From the NCBI GenBank assembly GCA_963989385.1, contig OZ022511.1:24112503-24176502 (forward strand): a stretch of DNA of 64,000 nt, written 5' to 3'. This document shows, piece by piece, positions 22,601-32,089 of the stretch; within the stretch, counting starts at the first letter, position 1; every line of letters begins with the position of its first letter. Both the position numbers and the translations under genes were made by a program. The DNA is from Ctena decussata (taxonomy: Eukaryota > Mollusca > Bivalvia > Lucinida > Lucinidae). The notes beneath the pieces are model-generated. The model searched no databases, had not been told where the DNA came from, and was given only the letters and a program-made list of their open reading frames with translations.

Positions 22601-25600
22601 ACCCCAATAGATATTCTGTCTCAGATGGACATTCAACCAAAAACAACCAGCCAGACAAAGGCAGAAGTAGCTGCTTGTGCAGCCCTTCACTGAAGTTTTA
22701 ATCTAAAATCCATTTCCGTCTCTAGATTTTCACCCCCCAGGACATTTAGCCCACGTGATTTAGCCCCTGATTGTTTAACCTGTACTTACCAAAGCTCAGA
22801 CATAAATCGACTAGAGCAGGTCCAGAGGAGAGCAGCAAGATTTGTACACTGCAATTACTGGGACAGGACTCCAGGCTGTGTATCCAGAATGGTGAATGAA
22901 TTTGGCTGGCAACCATTGGCTGACAGGCGACGTACTCATAGGCTCGTCATGCTGTACCAGATTCAACGTGGATTGGTAGATGTAAATCCAGGATCCATTC
23001 TCCGCACAAACGATCAGCGTACAAGAGGTGGACACCGCATATACCAACCAACAGCTACCCAGCAGGTCTATAAGTACTCGTTCTACCCAAGAACCATACA
23101 GGACTGGAACAGACTACCAGCCTCTACTACAGACAGCCCAACTCTGGAGGAGTTCTCAGCTGCCATTCAAAATAATGTGGCAGCTGTCTTCGTCGTTCCA
23201 TAAACAGCCGGTCTTTATGTTTTTAACCTGTACATACAAACTTTTAACTATTTTTATCTGGAAGGAGACGACTGTCCCATCCTCCTTATCAGGTCAACCT
23301 TACAGTCTAAGAAGACTTCTGACCTTTTTCCGGAAGACGAAGACGGATGTTTTGGACCCCACCCATCCCCTTCTTTACCAAATTATCACTCCCAATATAT
23401 GGAACTTTGTATAAATAAGTTATCTCTTGCAGGTGATCAACAAACACAAAGCAGTCCTGGTGAAGTTTGATGAGACTTACCCATATGGCGAGAAACAGGA
23501 TGTGTTCAAAGATGTTGCCAAAGACACCATCTCTCAACTTGATGTTTTGGTTGCTGACGTTCAAGTTGCAGGTGGGCATTGAGGATCTTTTCAATAAATG
23601 CATATTTCAGATGGGCTGATACACAGTTTTCTGGAGGAGGTTAACACTACTGCCTAGTGATTTTCAGCTCACATAAATATCATTCATGTTCTTAATTTGT
23701 AGTAACTGCAGTAACTGTAGGCCTTTTTATGCTGAAACTACTGTAGGGCTACAAGGAACTGATGCCAAATAATGCAACACATAGCAGTATTTGCCTCCAG
23801 GTATTGTAGGCTTCACAGTACAATATTTTCTACTTTAGGAAGAGCTTTGAAATTAAGACAACCTTGATAATAAAAGCAGACCATTGAATAGAAATGGCAA
23901 CCATCTGTTACTGGCTGCACACTGACAGGAGTAGAAAAATTACATGTGGATTGTTGTCTGTTTTAACACGTTTAAGAATTTACTTTTGGGCATGTACATG
24001 TGAGCCCCGACACGACAAAACCTACAGAGTGGCATCCACCCAGTCTGATCAGAGTCTTTGCTGAGAGCTTTAAGGATGGCAAAGGGTCTAAGCTACCTCA
24101 ATGTGCACAGCAAAGACTCTGATCAGACTGGGCAGATGCCTGGGCTGACCCAAGTCTTCGCTAAGCGCACATGCCACTTTGTTTGTTTTGTTGTGTTGCA
24201 GCTCATTTGTGTATCAGAACAAGTAAGCTGTACATGTATGTGATACTGCTGCACCAGGCAAAGCTTGTTTGGTCATAAAGTATTGAAATACACCACAGTT
24301 TCTATGAATTGTTTTATCTTGAAGTGTAGGCCACATTTCTTCAATATATAGATAACCAATCAAATTTTTAGCCCCTAAAGCGTCCAAAAAAAAGCAGACA
24401 AGATTTACATTTGGTCGGTGGAAAATTAAAAAAAAATGTTCTGTCCAAGCCATTTCATATTGAGAATTAAAAGAATAAAGGGCAAACAGTAGATCTGGAT
24501 AAGGCAAATCTTTACATGCCACCTCAATTTGATCTAGGCTTTGTGCCAGTTCAACTATTTTCATTGTTTGCGCTAAAAGTGTTGAAATAGGACTACCGAT
24601 ATTAACAATTCTTAAAAGACATTGACTACCTTTACAAAATTTAAGTCTCATCTTCAAATTGAACGCGACTGACTGACAGACTCAATGCCAGGAGTGTGCA
24701 ACCATGGATTTGTTCAATTTAGCCTCCTGGGTAACATTGTTACAAAAATTGGGCAAAATAAAACCCAAATAACCTTGACTGTCTCTATAACATGCAGTTA
24801 GAAAATTTTCTATTCTATTACTGTTTTCTTTACCGTGTAGACTATGGAGATAAAGACAATCTAGACTTGGCGGAGAGGTTTTCTGTCTCAACAAAGAAAG
24901 ATGACTATCCAACCTACCTATTGTTCCTTCAAGGAAAAGCTGAGCCAATCAAATATACTGGGGATTACAAAAGTGCAGACCAAATCAAAAAGTTTTTGAT
25001 GAAAGAATCAGGTTTGAATTTTTCATAGATTTGTCATAAAGCGAATTCTAACATGGTGTTAATGTTTTCCCCATTGAGCGTACAAGAAGCGGAACCATGT
25101 GAAAATTTGTGATAAATCACGATGCTAATGTTGTGGCATTCAAGCTTACATCTTGATGACATGGGATGTAAACATTTACTGAAGTCACCTCCGGGCTCAA
25201 AACGGTCATTTAGAAAATGTGCAATAAGCAGAGCTCCAGATAAGAAGGGGTAACAGGGATAATTGAAAGATAATTTTTCTTATTTATCAATGAAAACATA
25301 TGTTGTGACCCCTCATTTGAACCGTCTCGATGAGACGGTTCTAATGATGGGTCACAAAATATGTTTTTATGGAAAAATAGTGGTAATTATCCCTAAATTA
25401 TCTCTGTTACCCCCTCTTATCTGGAGCACTGAATAAGCTTTCATTTTCATTCTATAGAATGTTAGAATTGCAATTTTTCCTAACCAGTAATGATCACTGA
25501 TTAACATGCTGTCTGGCAGGTGTGAATATTAAGTAATGCTGGCTTAGCTGTCATGAATTTATATTTAGCAATCTGTCTTCCAACACCATGTGTTAATAAT

Positions 25601-27245
25601 GTGATAATTCACCAGCAATGAAAATTGAGCCACGACACGACAAAACCAACAATGTGGCATGTGGGCCAGTGAAGACTCAGATCAGCCTGGGCATCCCCCA
25701 GCCTGATCAGAGTCTTCAATGTCCGCATGAAGCTAGCTTAGACCCTTAGCTACCTTTAAAGCGTACAGCGAAAACTCTGATCAGACTGGGCGGATGCCCA
25801 GGTTGATCTGAGTGTGTGCTGGGTGCATAACTTCTTTGTTGGTTTTCTCATGTCGCTGTTCATATATTTCTTAAAAATATTCAAACAGAAATACCTGAGA
25901 AACCTAGATCAGACTGATCACACTAGCTTGCCCTTTTAGTACAGTGGATCCCTGCCACCTCTTGAATAGTTTCAGTTACAGGGTAACAACCACTTCCATA
26001 AATAAAACTATCATTTCTTTTTCTATGTACTAAAAATGCAGGATTTACCCTCCCAACCTCTCTAATACCCCACTCTCTAGTCCCACTTTACCTACACACG
26101 CATACACTGTTGCTGGAAATTTGGAAAATTCAAATTTCCATTGAAACAAATTTTACCAGCTCTCAGACTTAGAAGATCATGTCCCCTGAATTTGTAATTA
26201 AAGGACTCTTTATCCACAAGTTTGAGGGAATCTAAATAGATCATATTAACCACCCCGACCCCCCCCCCTCCCCCCAAAACAAACAAAATTGCATGTCTCG
26301 CCAGTCAGAAGCAAGGCCCCACCTTTCACCTCTACTATCTGTAATCTGGTTATACACCCCCCCCCCCCCCCCCTCACTAACTTGTTTGCGTTGGAGTATA
26401 CTATTTCCACATTGTCCATTTGTGTGTCTGTCCTTTTTCTTGCTGATATTTGATTGACCCATGGCATGATGTCAAGCAATTACACATTTGAGTGCTATGG
26501 ATACATATCTTCTTTTAATGTCAAGACTTCTTTTGTATCACAACAGGAAGGTTGTATGATAAATGCCATTGAATAATGCCACATGTACTTTACATTTCTT
26601 TTTTGCAATACATGACTGGCAGCGAACAGGATGTGCCAATTTCTTTATCATATACTGACATACTTTGTCATTTGCTTGTTTATATCATATGTTGTGATAT
26701 ACCATAAAAATTCTCAGATCAGACTGCATCTTTTGGATGTATTACTCTGTTGTAAAGTCATTCTATTTTATTTTAAGGACAATGTCAGTAATTATATAGT
26801 TGTCCCAATTTTTAGTTGTTTTTCCATGGTACTCTGTTGTTCTCCAGTTTGTAGGATATTTATACAAATGATACTATGAATCAAGGTGTGCTTTTATATT
26901 TTATTTCCAGGACTTTGGTTAGGTCTACCAGGCTGCATAGAACAGCTTGATAAAATTGTGAAAGACTTTACTACAGCGTCAGATGAAGAGAAAACAAAAT
27001 TACTCGCCAAAGCCGAGGAAGAATCTTCAAAACTCACCACAGAATCACAGAAAGCTTCCGCAGATATGTACATTAAGACAATGAAGAAAGTCGTAGAAAA
27101 GGGAAATGATTTTATAGACACGGAAATAAAACGTGTGGAAAAGTTACAATCAGGAAAGCTAAGTGATAAGAAGAAAGAGCAATTGAATGACCGACTTAAT
27201 ATTTTGGCATCTTTTAGCATGGGTATTAAAAAAGACGAGCTTTGA
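16591..27245 (+). CDS. ERP29: ERp29, ER-lumen chaperone, complete, four coding exons
   Basis: Joining 16591-16692, 23433-23571, 24841-25011 and 26911-27245 gives 747 nt, that is 248 residues plus stop. ERp29 is a PDI-related but redox-inactive chaperone of the ER lumen that helps secretory proteins fold. Residues 1-18 form a hydrophobic signal peptide. Residues about 25-130 are the thioredoxin-like domain with no CXXC, as expected of ERp29; it contains YPYGEKQ and DYGDK. Residues about 140-245 are the lysine- and glutamate-rich all-helical ERp29 C domain. The GLPGC at 142-146 corresponds to the single conserved Cys of vertebrate ERp29. The protein ends in KDEL, the ER retrieval signal (KEEL in mammals). 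Length is close to the usual 250-260. All introns are GT-AG and phases match. Intron 1 (6.7 kb) carries a LINE, a Tc1-like element and a LINE tail, and a hairpin element starts just after the stop. I am very sure of the family. Confidence 0.95.
16901..19914 (+). mobile_element. CR1-like non-LTR retrotransposon in ERp29 intron 1
   Basis: This sense-oriented LINE has a single long endonuclease/reverse transcriptase frame and a short 3'UTR. It ends in tandem ATTCTG units at about 19896-19914, the kind of terminal short repeat typical of CR1/L2 elements rather than a poly(A) tail. The 5' end is probably truncated: the frame opens after a TAG at 16898-16900 and no ORF1 is present. It lies 229 bp into ERp29 intron 1. 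Confidence 0.85.
16922..19840 (+). CDS. CR1-like ORF2: APE endonuclease + reverse transcriptase
   Basis: The frame is uninterrupted for 972 codons, but the first codon is GTG and the first in-frame ATG is about 100 codons in, after the endonuclease has begun. The true N-terminus is therefore probably lost. APE-type endonuclease, residues 36-260: SLNINSIRG (38-46), QETKID (66-71), RDFNF (176-180), TLDLILT and the catalytic SDH (248-250). Reverse transcriptase, residues about 470-770: NYRPVSL (542-548), DFEKAFD (614-620), GVPQGTVLGPLLF and the active-site FADD (700-703). A C-terminal region containing KRAARFVTGNY follows. The usual GDFN of the endonuclease is RDFN here (codon AGG), which may impair cleavage. 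The other catalytic residues are present. An intact frame suggests recent insertion. Confidence 0.88.
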   Translation: MTENRFNPLSKDKNVRLSSSSNESNLNGKTLGGLKLVSLNINSIRGKKLDLLAFLDVHQPQVVAIQETKIDSSVATSELFPETFPYNVFRKDRNLHGGGVMLLIHKDIPHMPLSEIENDSESVWVKILANKTSHYVASWYRQLGGSSEEFQLFRDQLDHIRTKHKGNKLPSVHVLRDFNFKDIAWPDRLNKSGSVLSQSEGQMLIDVMNDHGLEQLVNFPTREKNTLDLILTSLPGQFQELHSPDKLSDHDVISGTLKIYVPPKKKPRRKVFLYQKGDFESMRKEASDFAKHRYFNGYSDNRSVQENFDLITSFIQESAEKHIPSKTSRSTSSVPWITPEIRRKIRRRNKTHAKAKKTGSSKLRSKFESLRREIKADVKEQHDLYVNNLVGDIKANPRDFYRYINSQKKDTQGIPPLKKRNGGGVAESELEQANEFNGQFSDVFNKSEHTQVPLPNRSAPFMEDIHVSAEGVTKLLKGLNPSKALGPDELHPRVLKELASELGPMFAHLFQQSIDSGEIPKEWSLANICPLFKKGDRSLACNYRPVSLTCVPCKLLEHIVCSNIMAHLDEHKLLSDRQHAFRKKHSCETQLITGINDWAKILDKGGQVDTFILDFEKAFDTPPHELLKCKLYGYGIGGKTLKWIDSFLCYRQQRVVVNGVKSDWAPVLSGVPQGTVLGPLLFSLYINDITENIDSELRLFADDCVCYREIRDIEDTLKLQEDIDLLGCWARSWGMRFQPVKCNIMQITRKRIKKINASYTLEGTVLSNVETIKYLGITIANDLKWNTHVSNICTKANRTLGFLRRNVAACPQDVKESAYKGLVRPVLEYGSSVWDPQSILLQDELEKVQKRAARFVTGNYTYETGSMTGILEKLKWESLKKRRKDSRLIMLYKGLRGAASIPINDLVPPNRRTRNHHSLTFQTPLAGTDIYKSSFFPQTIRDWNSLEDSLISAAECAEDSVTKFTSLIRARD
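19953..20755. mobile_element. Tc1/mariner-type non-autonomous element with TA duplication
   Basis: TGTCGGCCTATTCGGCGCA on the left and its exact mirror TGCGCCGAATAGGCCGACA on the right form the TIRs. They extend outward to CTGATG and CACTG, with TA on both sides (19951-19952, 20756-20757). The 803-bp element has no transposase frame. It lies 38 bp after the 3' end of the CR1-like LINE in ERp29 intron 1. Confidence 0.8.
20770..21714. mobile_element. Possible element bounded by CCATGGTACCATGGTA repeats
   Basis: CCATGGTACCATGGTAC (20770-20786) and TACCATGGTACCATGG (21697-21714) bound 945 bp of AT-rich sequence, followed by AACCCATGGTACCATG. The motif is itself palindromic, so orientation cannot be judged, and no target duplication is clear. 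Confidence 0.35.
21730..22792. other. Intron sequence, nothing recognised
   Basis: This is part of ERp29 intron 1. I see no repeat pair, tRNA-like head or exon. The frame at 21503-21838 crosses into it but has no recognisable domain. Confidence 0.5.
22793..23203 (+). pseudogene. 5'-truncated LINE: C-terminal tail of a CR1-like ORF2
   Basis: The frame encodes RLEQVQRRAARFVHCNYW, then YSFYPRTIQDWNRLP, then a stop. These are hallmarks of the extreme C-terminus of CR1/Jockey-type ORF2, and the same landmarks (AARFV, DWN) occur at the end of the 972-codon frame in this intron. The sequences differ clearly, so this is another family or an old copy. The reverse transcriptase domain itself is missing. 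It is in sense in ERp29 intron 1. Confidence 0.8.
23433..23571 (+). CDS. ERP29: ERp29 coding exon 2
   Basis: The exon follows a TTGCAG acceptor and ends in phase 1 before GTGGGC. It encodes residues 35-80, including VLVKFDETYPYGEKQDVF, the most conserved block of the thioredoxin-like domain. Where a PDI would have CXXC there is no cysteine. A LINE tail ends 230 bp upstream. Confidence 0.93.
24001..24206. mobile_element. Family C palindromic element (ERp29 intron 2)
   Basis: The left end is TGAGCCCCGACACGACAAAA and the right end TTGTTGTGTTGCAGCTCA. The internal arms CAGTCTGATCAGAGTCTT and GACTCTGATCAGACTGGG pair. Confidence 0.72.
24365..24585. mobile_element. AACCCTTA-type TIR element with hairpin core, decayed (ERp29 intron 2)
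   Basis: TTTTAGCCCCTAAAGCGTCC at the left and TTTGCGCTAAAAGTGTTG at the right are diverged ends of the family at 10874-11098. The core begins GGCAAACAGTAGATC. The right arm has lost several bases. Confidence 0.55.
24841..25011 (+). CDS. ERP29: ERp29 coding exon 3
   Basis: The exon follows a CCGTGTAG acceptor, starts and ends in phase 1, and encodes residues 81-138. It reads DYGDKDNLDLAERF then DDYPTYLLFLQG, the second half of the thioredoxin-like fold. In-frame sequence upstream of 24841 is intron. Confidence 0.93.
25229..25431. mobile_element. Family B hairpin element with 6-bp TSD (ERp29 intron 3)
   Basis: The ends are CAGAGCTCCAGATAAGA and TCTTATCTGGAGCACTG. AATAAG is duplicated at 25223-25228 and 25432-25437. 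The centre is a long perfect hairpin: GTGACCCCTCATTTGAACCG, then CGGTTCTAATGATGGGTCAC around TCTCGATGAGA. Confidence 0.8.
25624..25864. mobile_element. Family C palindromic element (ERp29 intron 3)
   Basis: ATTGAGCCACGACACG at the left and TTCTCATGTCGCTGTTCAT at the right. Internal CAGATCAGCCTGGGCATC pairs with GATGCCCAGGTTGATCTGA. Confidence 0.72.
25865..26910. other. ERp29 intron 3 remainder; C-rich tracts
   Basis: Long C runs lie near 26259-26275 and 26357-26373 (17 C), so the minus strand is G-run-rich and could form quadruplexes. No further coding or repeat structure is recognised. Frames here on the minus strand consist of poly-glycine caused by the C runs. Confidence 0.6.
26911..27245 (+). 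CDS. ERP29: ERp29 coding exon 4 (C domain, KDEL)
   Basis: The exon follows TTATTTCCAG and encodes residues 138-248. It opens with LWLGLPGC, continues as a helical, charged domain and stops at TGA (27243-27245) after KKDEL. The readable frame upstream of 26911 (from 26886) is intron read-through, not protein. Confidence 0.94.
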
Positions 27246-27263
27246 TGGGGATGTTGTGGTAGG

Positions 27264-27517
27264 GGCTCTAGATAAGGACATATTTGATGAAAAGTCTTTT
27301 AATTCTCCATAAAAAATACATTGTAACCTCAGAGCGACAGATAAGATGGGGCAACACAGATAATTTAGGGACAAGTTTCCAAGTTTCTCAATGAAAACAT
27401 AAGTTGTGACCTGTCATGAGAACCATCTCGGAGAGATGGTCTCATTAGGGGTCACAGCATTAAGAAGTAAGAAAAATATCCTCTGAATTTCTTCAAAACC
27501 CCTCATCTGAAGCTCTA
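27264..27517. mobile_element. Family B hairpin element in the ERp29 3'UTR
   Basis: The element starts 19 bp after the stop codon (GGCTCTAGATAAGG) and ends near ATCTGAAGCTCTA. The central hairpin is ATGAGAACCATCTCGG paired with GAGATGGTCTCATTAGGGG. Unless the mRNA is cleaved almost at once, this hairpin is in the ERp29 3'UTR. Confidence 0.65.
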
Positions 27518-28240
27518 ATTAACTCTCATTAGCACCATTCCATAAAGGTATGGCTTCACATCAGAACTGTCTCCAAGCATTTCTAATGAGAACCACAACA
27601 TATATTTTACTCCTTAAGATCATCTTAAAATGTTGTGGACTGTCATTAGAATTTTCTCATTGGGCAGTTTAAATTTAATAGGAGATCATAGTATATATGT
27701 TACTCTATAGAAACAGAACAAAACAAATGTGATCCATCATTAGAATCATCTCATAGAATGTGACAACTCATTAGAACTACCATTGATGCAGTTCGAATAA
27801 GGGACCACAACTGTGGTAAATGTGCAGCTCCATTCTGTTCTATAAATCAAAAATCCAAACTTTTGCAATGGATAGCCAAAATATTACAGACAAACAGTGC
27901 TATTTCACTTGTCTGTATGTAAAGTTGTCAGAACAAAATTTTTCTGGTTTGTAAAAGATAAACTGGTGTTTATCTTTTACCATAAATCTGTTCCCATAAA
28001 CCTCCTGAAATTGGGTGAACCATAATTTCAGTTGGGTCAATTGCAGGATTTTTTTAGTGAACTCCCCCATTTCGTTAATTTCAAAGCAAAAAAGCAATAG
28101 CTGTCACTGTGCACAAATATACTTTACATACAAAATACATACACAAATAGTGTTGCTATATTTTAGCTAAACCATATGCAGAGGCTTAAATATTTAACTT
28201 TAAGGTGGGAATGGATTGGCACATTTACCATGTATATCCA
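27518..28240. other. Downstream flank of ERp29
   Basis: AT-rich, with no canonical AATAAA noticed close to the stop codon. Scattered CATTAGAA words resemble family B pieces. No exon seen. Confidence 0.4.
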
Positions 28241-28244
28241 CTTT

Positions 28245-28483
28245 TGTGCCGGCGCATGATAAAACCAACAAAGTGGCGTGTGCGCCCAGCAAAGATGCAG
28301 ATCAGCCAGGGCATCTGTCCAGTCTGAACAGAGTCTTGGCTGTCCACATGAAGCTAGCTTAGATCCTCAGCTTCCCTCTAAGCACACAGCAAAAACGCTG
28401 ATCAGACTGGTGGATTCCCAGGCTGATCTGGGTCTTCACTGGGGGCATTTCACTTTGTTGTTTTTGTCATGTCGCGGCTCATA
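28245..28483. mobile_element. Family C palindromic element
   Basis: GCCGGCGCATGATAAAACC at the left and TTTTGTCATGTCGCGGCTCA at the right. Both internal GATCAG arms are retained but diverged. Confidence 0.7.
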
Positions 28484-28760
28484 TCTTATCATAGCAAAAT
28501 AACATTATCACCAGTATTATCGTCAAAACCTAACCTTATCTAGAGCCCTGGTGTATGGTGCTGTTCAAGTTATTATTTTTTAATGTTCATGTATGTAAGC
28601 AGATTGGAATATGTGGGTTTGTAAGCAGAAAAAAAGCATTTTAATGTTGGGGTCCAAATCTTGTAACCAGTGCATCATCCCATTGGTCTTTGTAGAGCTG
28701 CCTTTATGATTGCATGCATCACATTGATCAATAGAATTTAGATAGTTAGTCATATGTATT

Positions 28761-28960
28761 CAGTGCTCCAGATAAAAAAGGGGTAATCAGGATAATTTAG
28801 GGAAACTTTCCATATTACTCCATAAAAACATACGTCATGACCCCACATTAGAACTGTCTCGTCAAGACAGTTCTAATGAGGGGTCACAACATATGCTTTC
28901 CATGAGAAATAAAAAGAAATTATCCCTAAAAATTTTGCCGAGTTTTCTAGTATAGCTCTG
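28761..28960. mobile_element. Family B hairpin element
   Basis: CAGTGCTCCAGATAAAAAAG at the left and TCTAGTATAGCTCTG at the right. The centre CATTAGAACTGTCTCG pairs with GACAGTTCTAATGAGGGG. Confidence 0.72.
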
Positions 28961-29211
28961 TGTCTGTTATAATGCGCAGCCAGGGCGGACACAATGCAGA
29001 GTCAAGATGCAGGAGTCCGCAGAATTCTTTTATCTTCATACATGTAGGTGAGACGCAATATTCCACAGAATTCTTATATCTCCATAAGTGAGATGGACTA
29101 TCCACAGAATCCTTATATTGTCCTATGCATACAAGCCTGCAGTATTCAGAATTTCTCAGACTGGCTAATACTACTGTATTTACCATCAGTCTTTTGACGT
29201 AAAGAAATGCA

Positions 29212-29284
29212 GTGGCAAACAGTGTAGACCCTGATCAGACTGCTCTTAAAAGAGCAGTCTGATCAGGGTCTACCCTGTTTACCA
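29212..29284. repeat. GCAAACAGTG hairpin core
   Basis: GGCAAACAGTGTAGACCCTG and the mirrored AGGGTCTACCCTGTTTACC enclose AGACTGCTCTTAAAAGAGCA, giving a near-perfect 73-bp hairpin. The terminal repeats of the host element are not clear here. Confidence 0.7.
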
Positions 29285-29589
29285 AACATTTGACTTTTGA
29301 ACCACATCATGTGATTTCCAACAGTGTGGCATTGGTGACAACAAAATGCTCTGATCAGACTGCACATTTGCTTGTCACATCAGCCTCTTTGGAAGTGATC
29401 AAAGCCATAAAGCCAACAGCGATGTCTCTGATTACCCTATATAAATGAGATAGATGATACATGTATAAATATCACATGACAAAATTGTCACATTGTTGGA
29501 AGTCACATGACATGGCTCATTTATGATCAGATCTATCCCTTGATAGAACTTGTCTCTTAAGGGGACTTGACCAAATTCAGTAAATGTTT

Positions 29590-29800
29590 AAGATGTATGG
29601 GTACCTCAATTTTTGTAGCCAATTTTACAAAGGAAAACAACATACTTTTGCTTCCCTGGATGGCGTAGTCTTTCCAAAATAGGGTCTGCTCTTAGGGGAG
29701 CAAATTCTTTCCTGTCAGAGTTGACCCTATGGAGAAGGGAAGCAAAATTGAAAATGGCAGAATTGTTGCCCATGACAGTTACCCATTCACCAAAAATTGG
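29590..29800. mobile_element. Family A foldback element
   Basis: AAGATGTATGGGTACCTC at the left and GTTACCCATTCACC at the right. Internal TCTTAGGGGAGCAAATTC, TTTCCTGTCAGAGTTGACCC and GGGAAGCAAAATTGAAAATG are typical family A blocks. Confidence 0.65.
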
Positions 29801-29849
29801 CTGAGGTACATGTTACAGAACTTTAGATAGCCTCACTTCTCACAAGTGA

Positions 29850-30008
29850 TTGAGTGAGTGAACTCGGGTTTAACGTCCCACCAACGAGGTCATATGGAGA
29901 CTGGACCTCAGTTTAAAGTATCATCCAAAAGACAGGAGAAGCAGGGGATCGATCTTGCGACCCCTGGATTGGTAGTCCTGAGTGTAATCCACTACACTAC
30001 AGCCGCTC
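29850..30008 (-). mobile_element. tRNA-derived SINE, second family
   Basis: Read on the minus strand, a tRNA-like head (GGCTGTAGTGTAGTGGATTA and GATCGATCCCC as a B-box-like part) is followed by a body ending GTGGGACGTTAAACCCG and a GAGT-repeat tail (GTGATTGAGTGAGTGAAC on the + strand). A family C element abuts the head. Confidence 0.6.
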
Positions 30009-30010
30009 CT

Positions 30011-30238
30011 GCGGTGTCACGAGAAAACCAACAATGTGTTTGTGCGCCCAGCGCAGACTCAGATCAGCCTGGGCATCAGCCCAGTCTGATCAGAGTCTTC
30101 GCTGTCCGCATGGAGGTAGCTTGGACCCTTAGCTACATTTTGGGCACTTAGCAAAGAGAATATGATCAAACTTGGCGGCTGCCCAGGCTGATCTGAGTGT
30201 GCTGGGGGTACAGCCACTTTGTCGGTTTTCTCGTGTAG
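30011..30238. mobile_element. Family C palindromic element
   Basis: GCGGTGTCACGAGAAAACC at the left and TTCTCGTGTAGCGGCTCAAT at the right, followed by TA. Its left end abuts the SINE head at about 30008. Confidence 0.7.
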
Positions 30239-30245
30239 CGGCTCA

Positions 30246-30530
30246 ATTATATTGAAATGGCAGTGTTCCAGATGCATTTTTGGCATAAGAAAAGGCAAAA
30301 GCCGCATGCATGTCCTAGTTTATGTATTTTTGAAAAAATGGTTAGTTTTTTGATAGGTTCGTTTGAGTTGAGTGTCTTTAATCATAAGATATATTGAAAT
30401 GACAGTGTTCTACATGCATTGTTTGGCACAAGAAAAGACAAATGCCGCATGCATGTCATAGTTAATGTATTTACGATAAAATGCTCTGTTGATGAGTTCA
30501 TTTGTTTTGAGTGCTACAGTTTGGGTTTGT
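30246..30530 (+). repeat. Diverged tandem duplication, ~143 bp
   Basis: ATATTGAAATGGCAGTGTTC at 30248 recurs as ATATTGAAATGACAGTGTTC at 30391, and CCGCATGCATGTC repeats at the same spacing. There are two copies and no coding potential. Confidence 0.75.
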
Positions 30531-30684
30531 TGATGAGGTCATTAGTTTATAGTGCTTTATATTTTGGGCTTTGTCACAACAAATGATGCTGTAGGGCACA
30601 TGTCAATAGCCAGTTTGTGTATCAGCCAGGCAAAGGACATTGTGATCAGAGTCCTAAGGAAGTGTAAATTAGCTTGGATTATTG

Positions 30685-30882
30685 GATAAGAAGGGGTAAG
30701 AGGGATAATTTGGGGATAACTACCCAGATTTCTTCATAAAGCATATTGTGTGACACATCATTAGAACCGTCTCAGAGAGACGGTTCTAATGAGGGGTCAC
30801 AACATATGTTTTCCTTGAGAGATAAAAGAAATTATCTTTGAGGATTGATTATCCTCAGTGCCCATCCTTATCTGGAGCTCTG
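30685..30882. mobile_element. Family B hairpin element
   Basis: ATAAGAAGGGGTAAGAGGG at the left and CTTATCTGGAGCTCTG at the right. The centre CATTAGAACCGTCTCAG pairs with GACGGTTCTAATGAGGGG. The extreme left terminus is lost. Confidence 0.72.
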
Positions 30883-30993
30883 AGATTGGTAGACCATGCT
30901 GACAGTGTTACTGTGTACATGTGCCCTATGACCTCATTTCTCATGGTATGATGCATTTTGTATTTAATGTCACTCCAAGTGATGTCTTTATTT

Positions 30994-31232
30994 GAACCAC
31001 AACAGGATAAAACAACAGTGTTGCTTCCCCCAGCTAAGACTCAGATCAGCCAGGGCAGCCACCCAGTCTGATCTGAGTCTTAGCTGTGCCCTTAAAGAAA
31101 AGCTAAGGGCTAAGCTAGCTCCATGGGGATAGCAAAGACTCTGATCAGACTGGGTGGATGCCCAGGCTGATCTGAGTCTTTGCTGGGCACCAAAACCAGT
31201 TTGTTTTGTTATGTCGTGACTTGTTTCATGTC
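30994..31232. mobile_element. Family C palindromic element
   Basis: ACCACAACAGGATAAAACAAC at the left and GTTTTGTTATGTCGTGACTT at the right. The inner arms GCCACCCAGTCTGATCTGAG and TCTGATCAGACTGGGTGG are clear. Confidence 0.68.
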
Positions 31233-31439
31233 ACTCCAAGTGACGACTGTATTTGTGTTTGTGCCTGGATGTAGTATAAACAGCAATAAGTAAGATAATA
31301 TGAATTTTTGTAACGTTTGGAATTATGTATCATAATTACGTACCCTATATACCTATTTCGATTCCACAGTGGCCATTTCTGTGATTATTGATAGATCTCA
31401 AAATATCTCAGATATTGGCTGTGCATGTTTTTCAGCACT

Positions 31440-31500
31440 GTTAGCAAACAGTGCTGATCCAGATCAGACTGCTTATTAGGAGGGCTGCTCTGTTGGCTCA
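31440..31500. repeat. Half of a GCAAACAGTG hairpin core
   Basis: TTAGCAAACAGTGCTGATCC followed by AGATCAGACTGCTTATTAGG. The second arm is missing or rearranged. Confidence 0.5.
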
Positions 31501-31882
31501 GATATCCCATTCATGTATATAGGGTAAATAATTGGTATTTCATTGAAAACTTAATGTGGGCTTGTCCAGAAATAAATGAATTGAGAGGATAGGAGCGGAG
31601 GGCCAATAGTTTTAGGCTTGCTGGGAGTTAAGCCAAGGTTTTTTGCAGCTGAATAGAAAAAACAGAAATATTGTAATGGTGCTTGGGGTAAAATAAATTT
31701 TCCTCTACTACCTCTAAAGTACAGTTATTTCTGGAATGGCCCATAGAAAGTGCTTGATTTTATTAGTTTTTAAGAAAATAAGGATGTAGCTCATATAATG
31801 AGGATGTAGCTGAATTCAAGAATAAAGCCTGTCTAGATGATTGATGACTTTGCAGTTTTGCGCCCTTTTCAGCAGTACTTCA

Positions 31883-32085
31883 CAGAGCTCTAGATAAGAG
31901 GGCGTATTTGATGATAATTAAGGATAATTTTTTTTATTTCTCATCGAAACCATATGTTGTGACCCCTCATCTGAACCGTCTCATCGAGACGGTTCAGATG
32001 AGGGGTCACAACATATGTTTTTATGCAGATTTAACAAAAATTATCCCTAATTATCGCCAAATACTCCTTCTTATCTAGAGCTCTG
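31883..32085. mobile_element. Family B hairpin element (best-preserved copy)
   Basis: CAGAGCTCTAGATAAGAGGG at the left and CTTATCTAGAGCTCTG at the right. The hairpin GTGACCCCTCATCTGAACC / GGTTCAGATGAGGGGTCAC is perfect. CTTCA flanks both sides. It serves as the empty-site paralogue for the insertion in the next copy. Confidence 0.8.
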
Positions 32086-32089
32086 CTTC

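Noticed and set aside
26246..26479. Glycine-rich frames on the minus strand
   Set aside because: Produced by C runs on the plus strand; no domain, lying within ERp29 intron 3.
26894..27220. 108-residue frame opposite ERp29 exon 4
   Set aside because: Antisense shadow of a clear coding exon.
29858..30307. Frames of 97 and 82 residues on both strands
   Set aside because: They cross a SINE and a family C palindrome; related frames recur in other family C copies.
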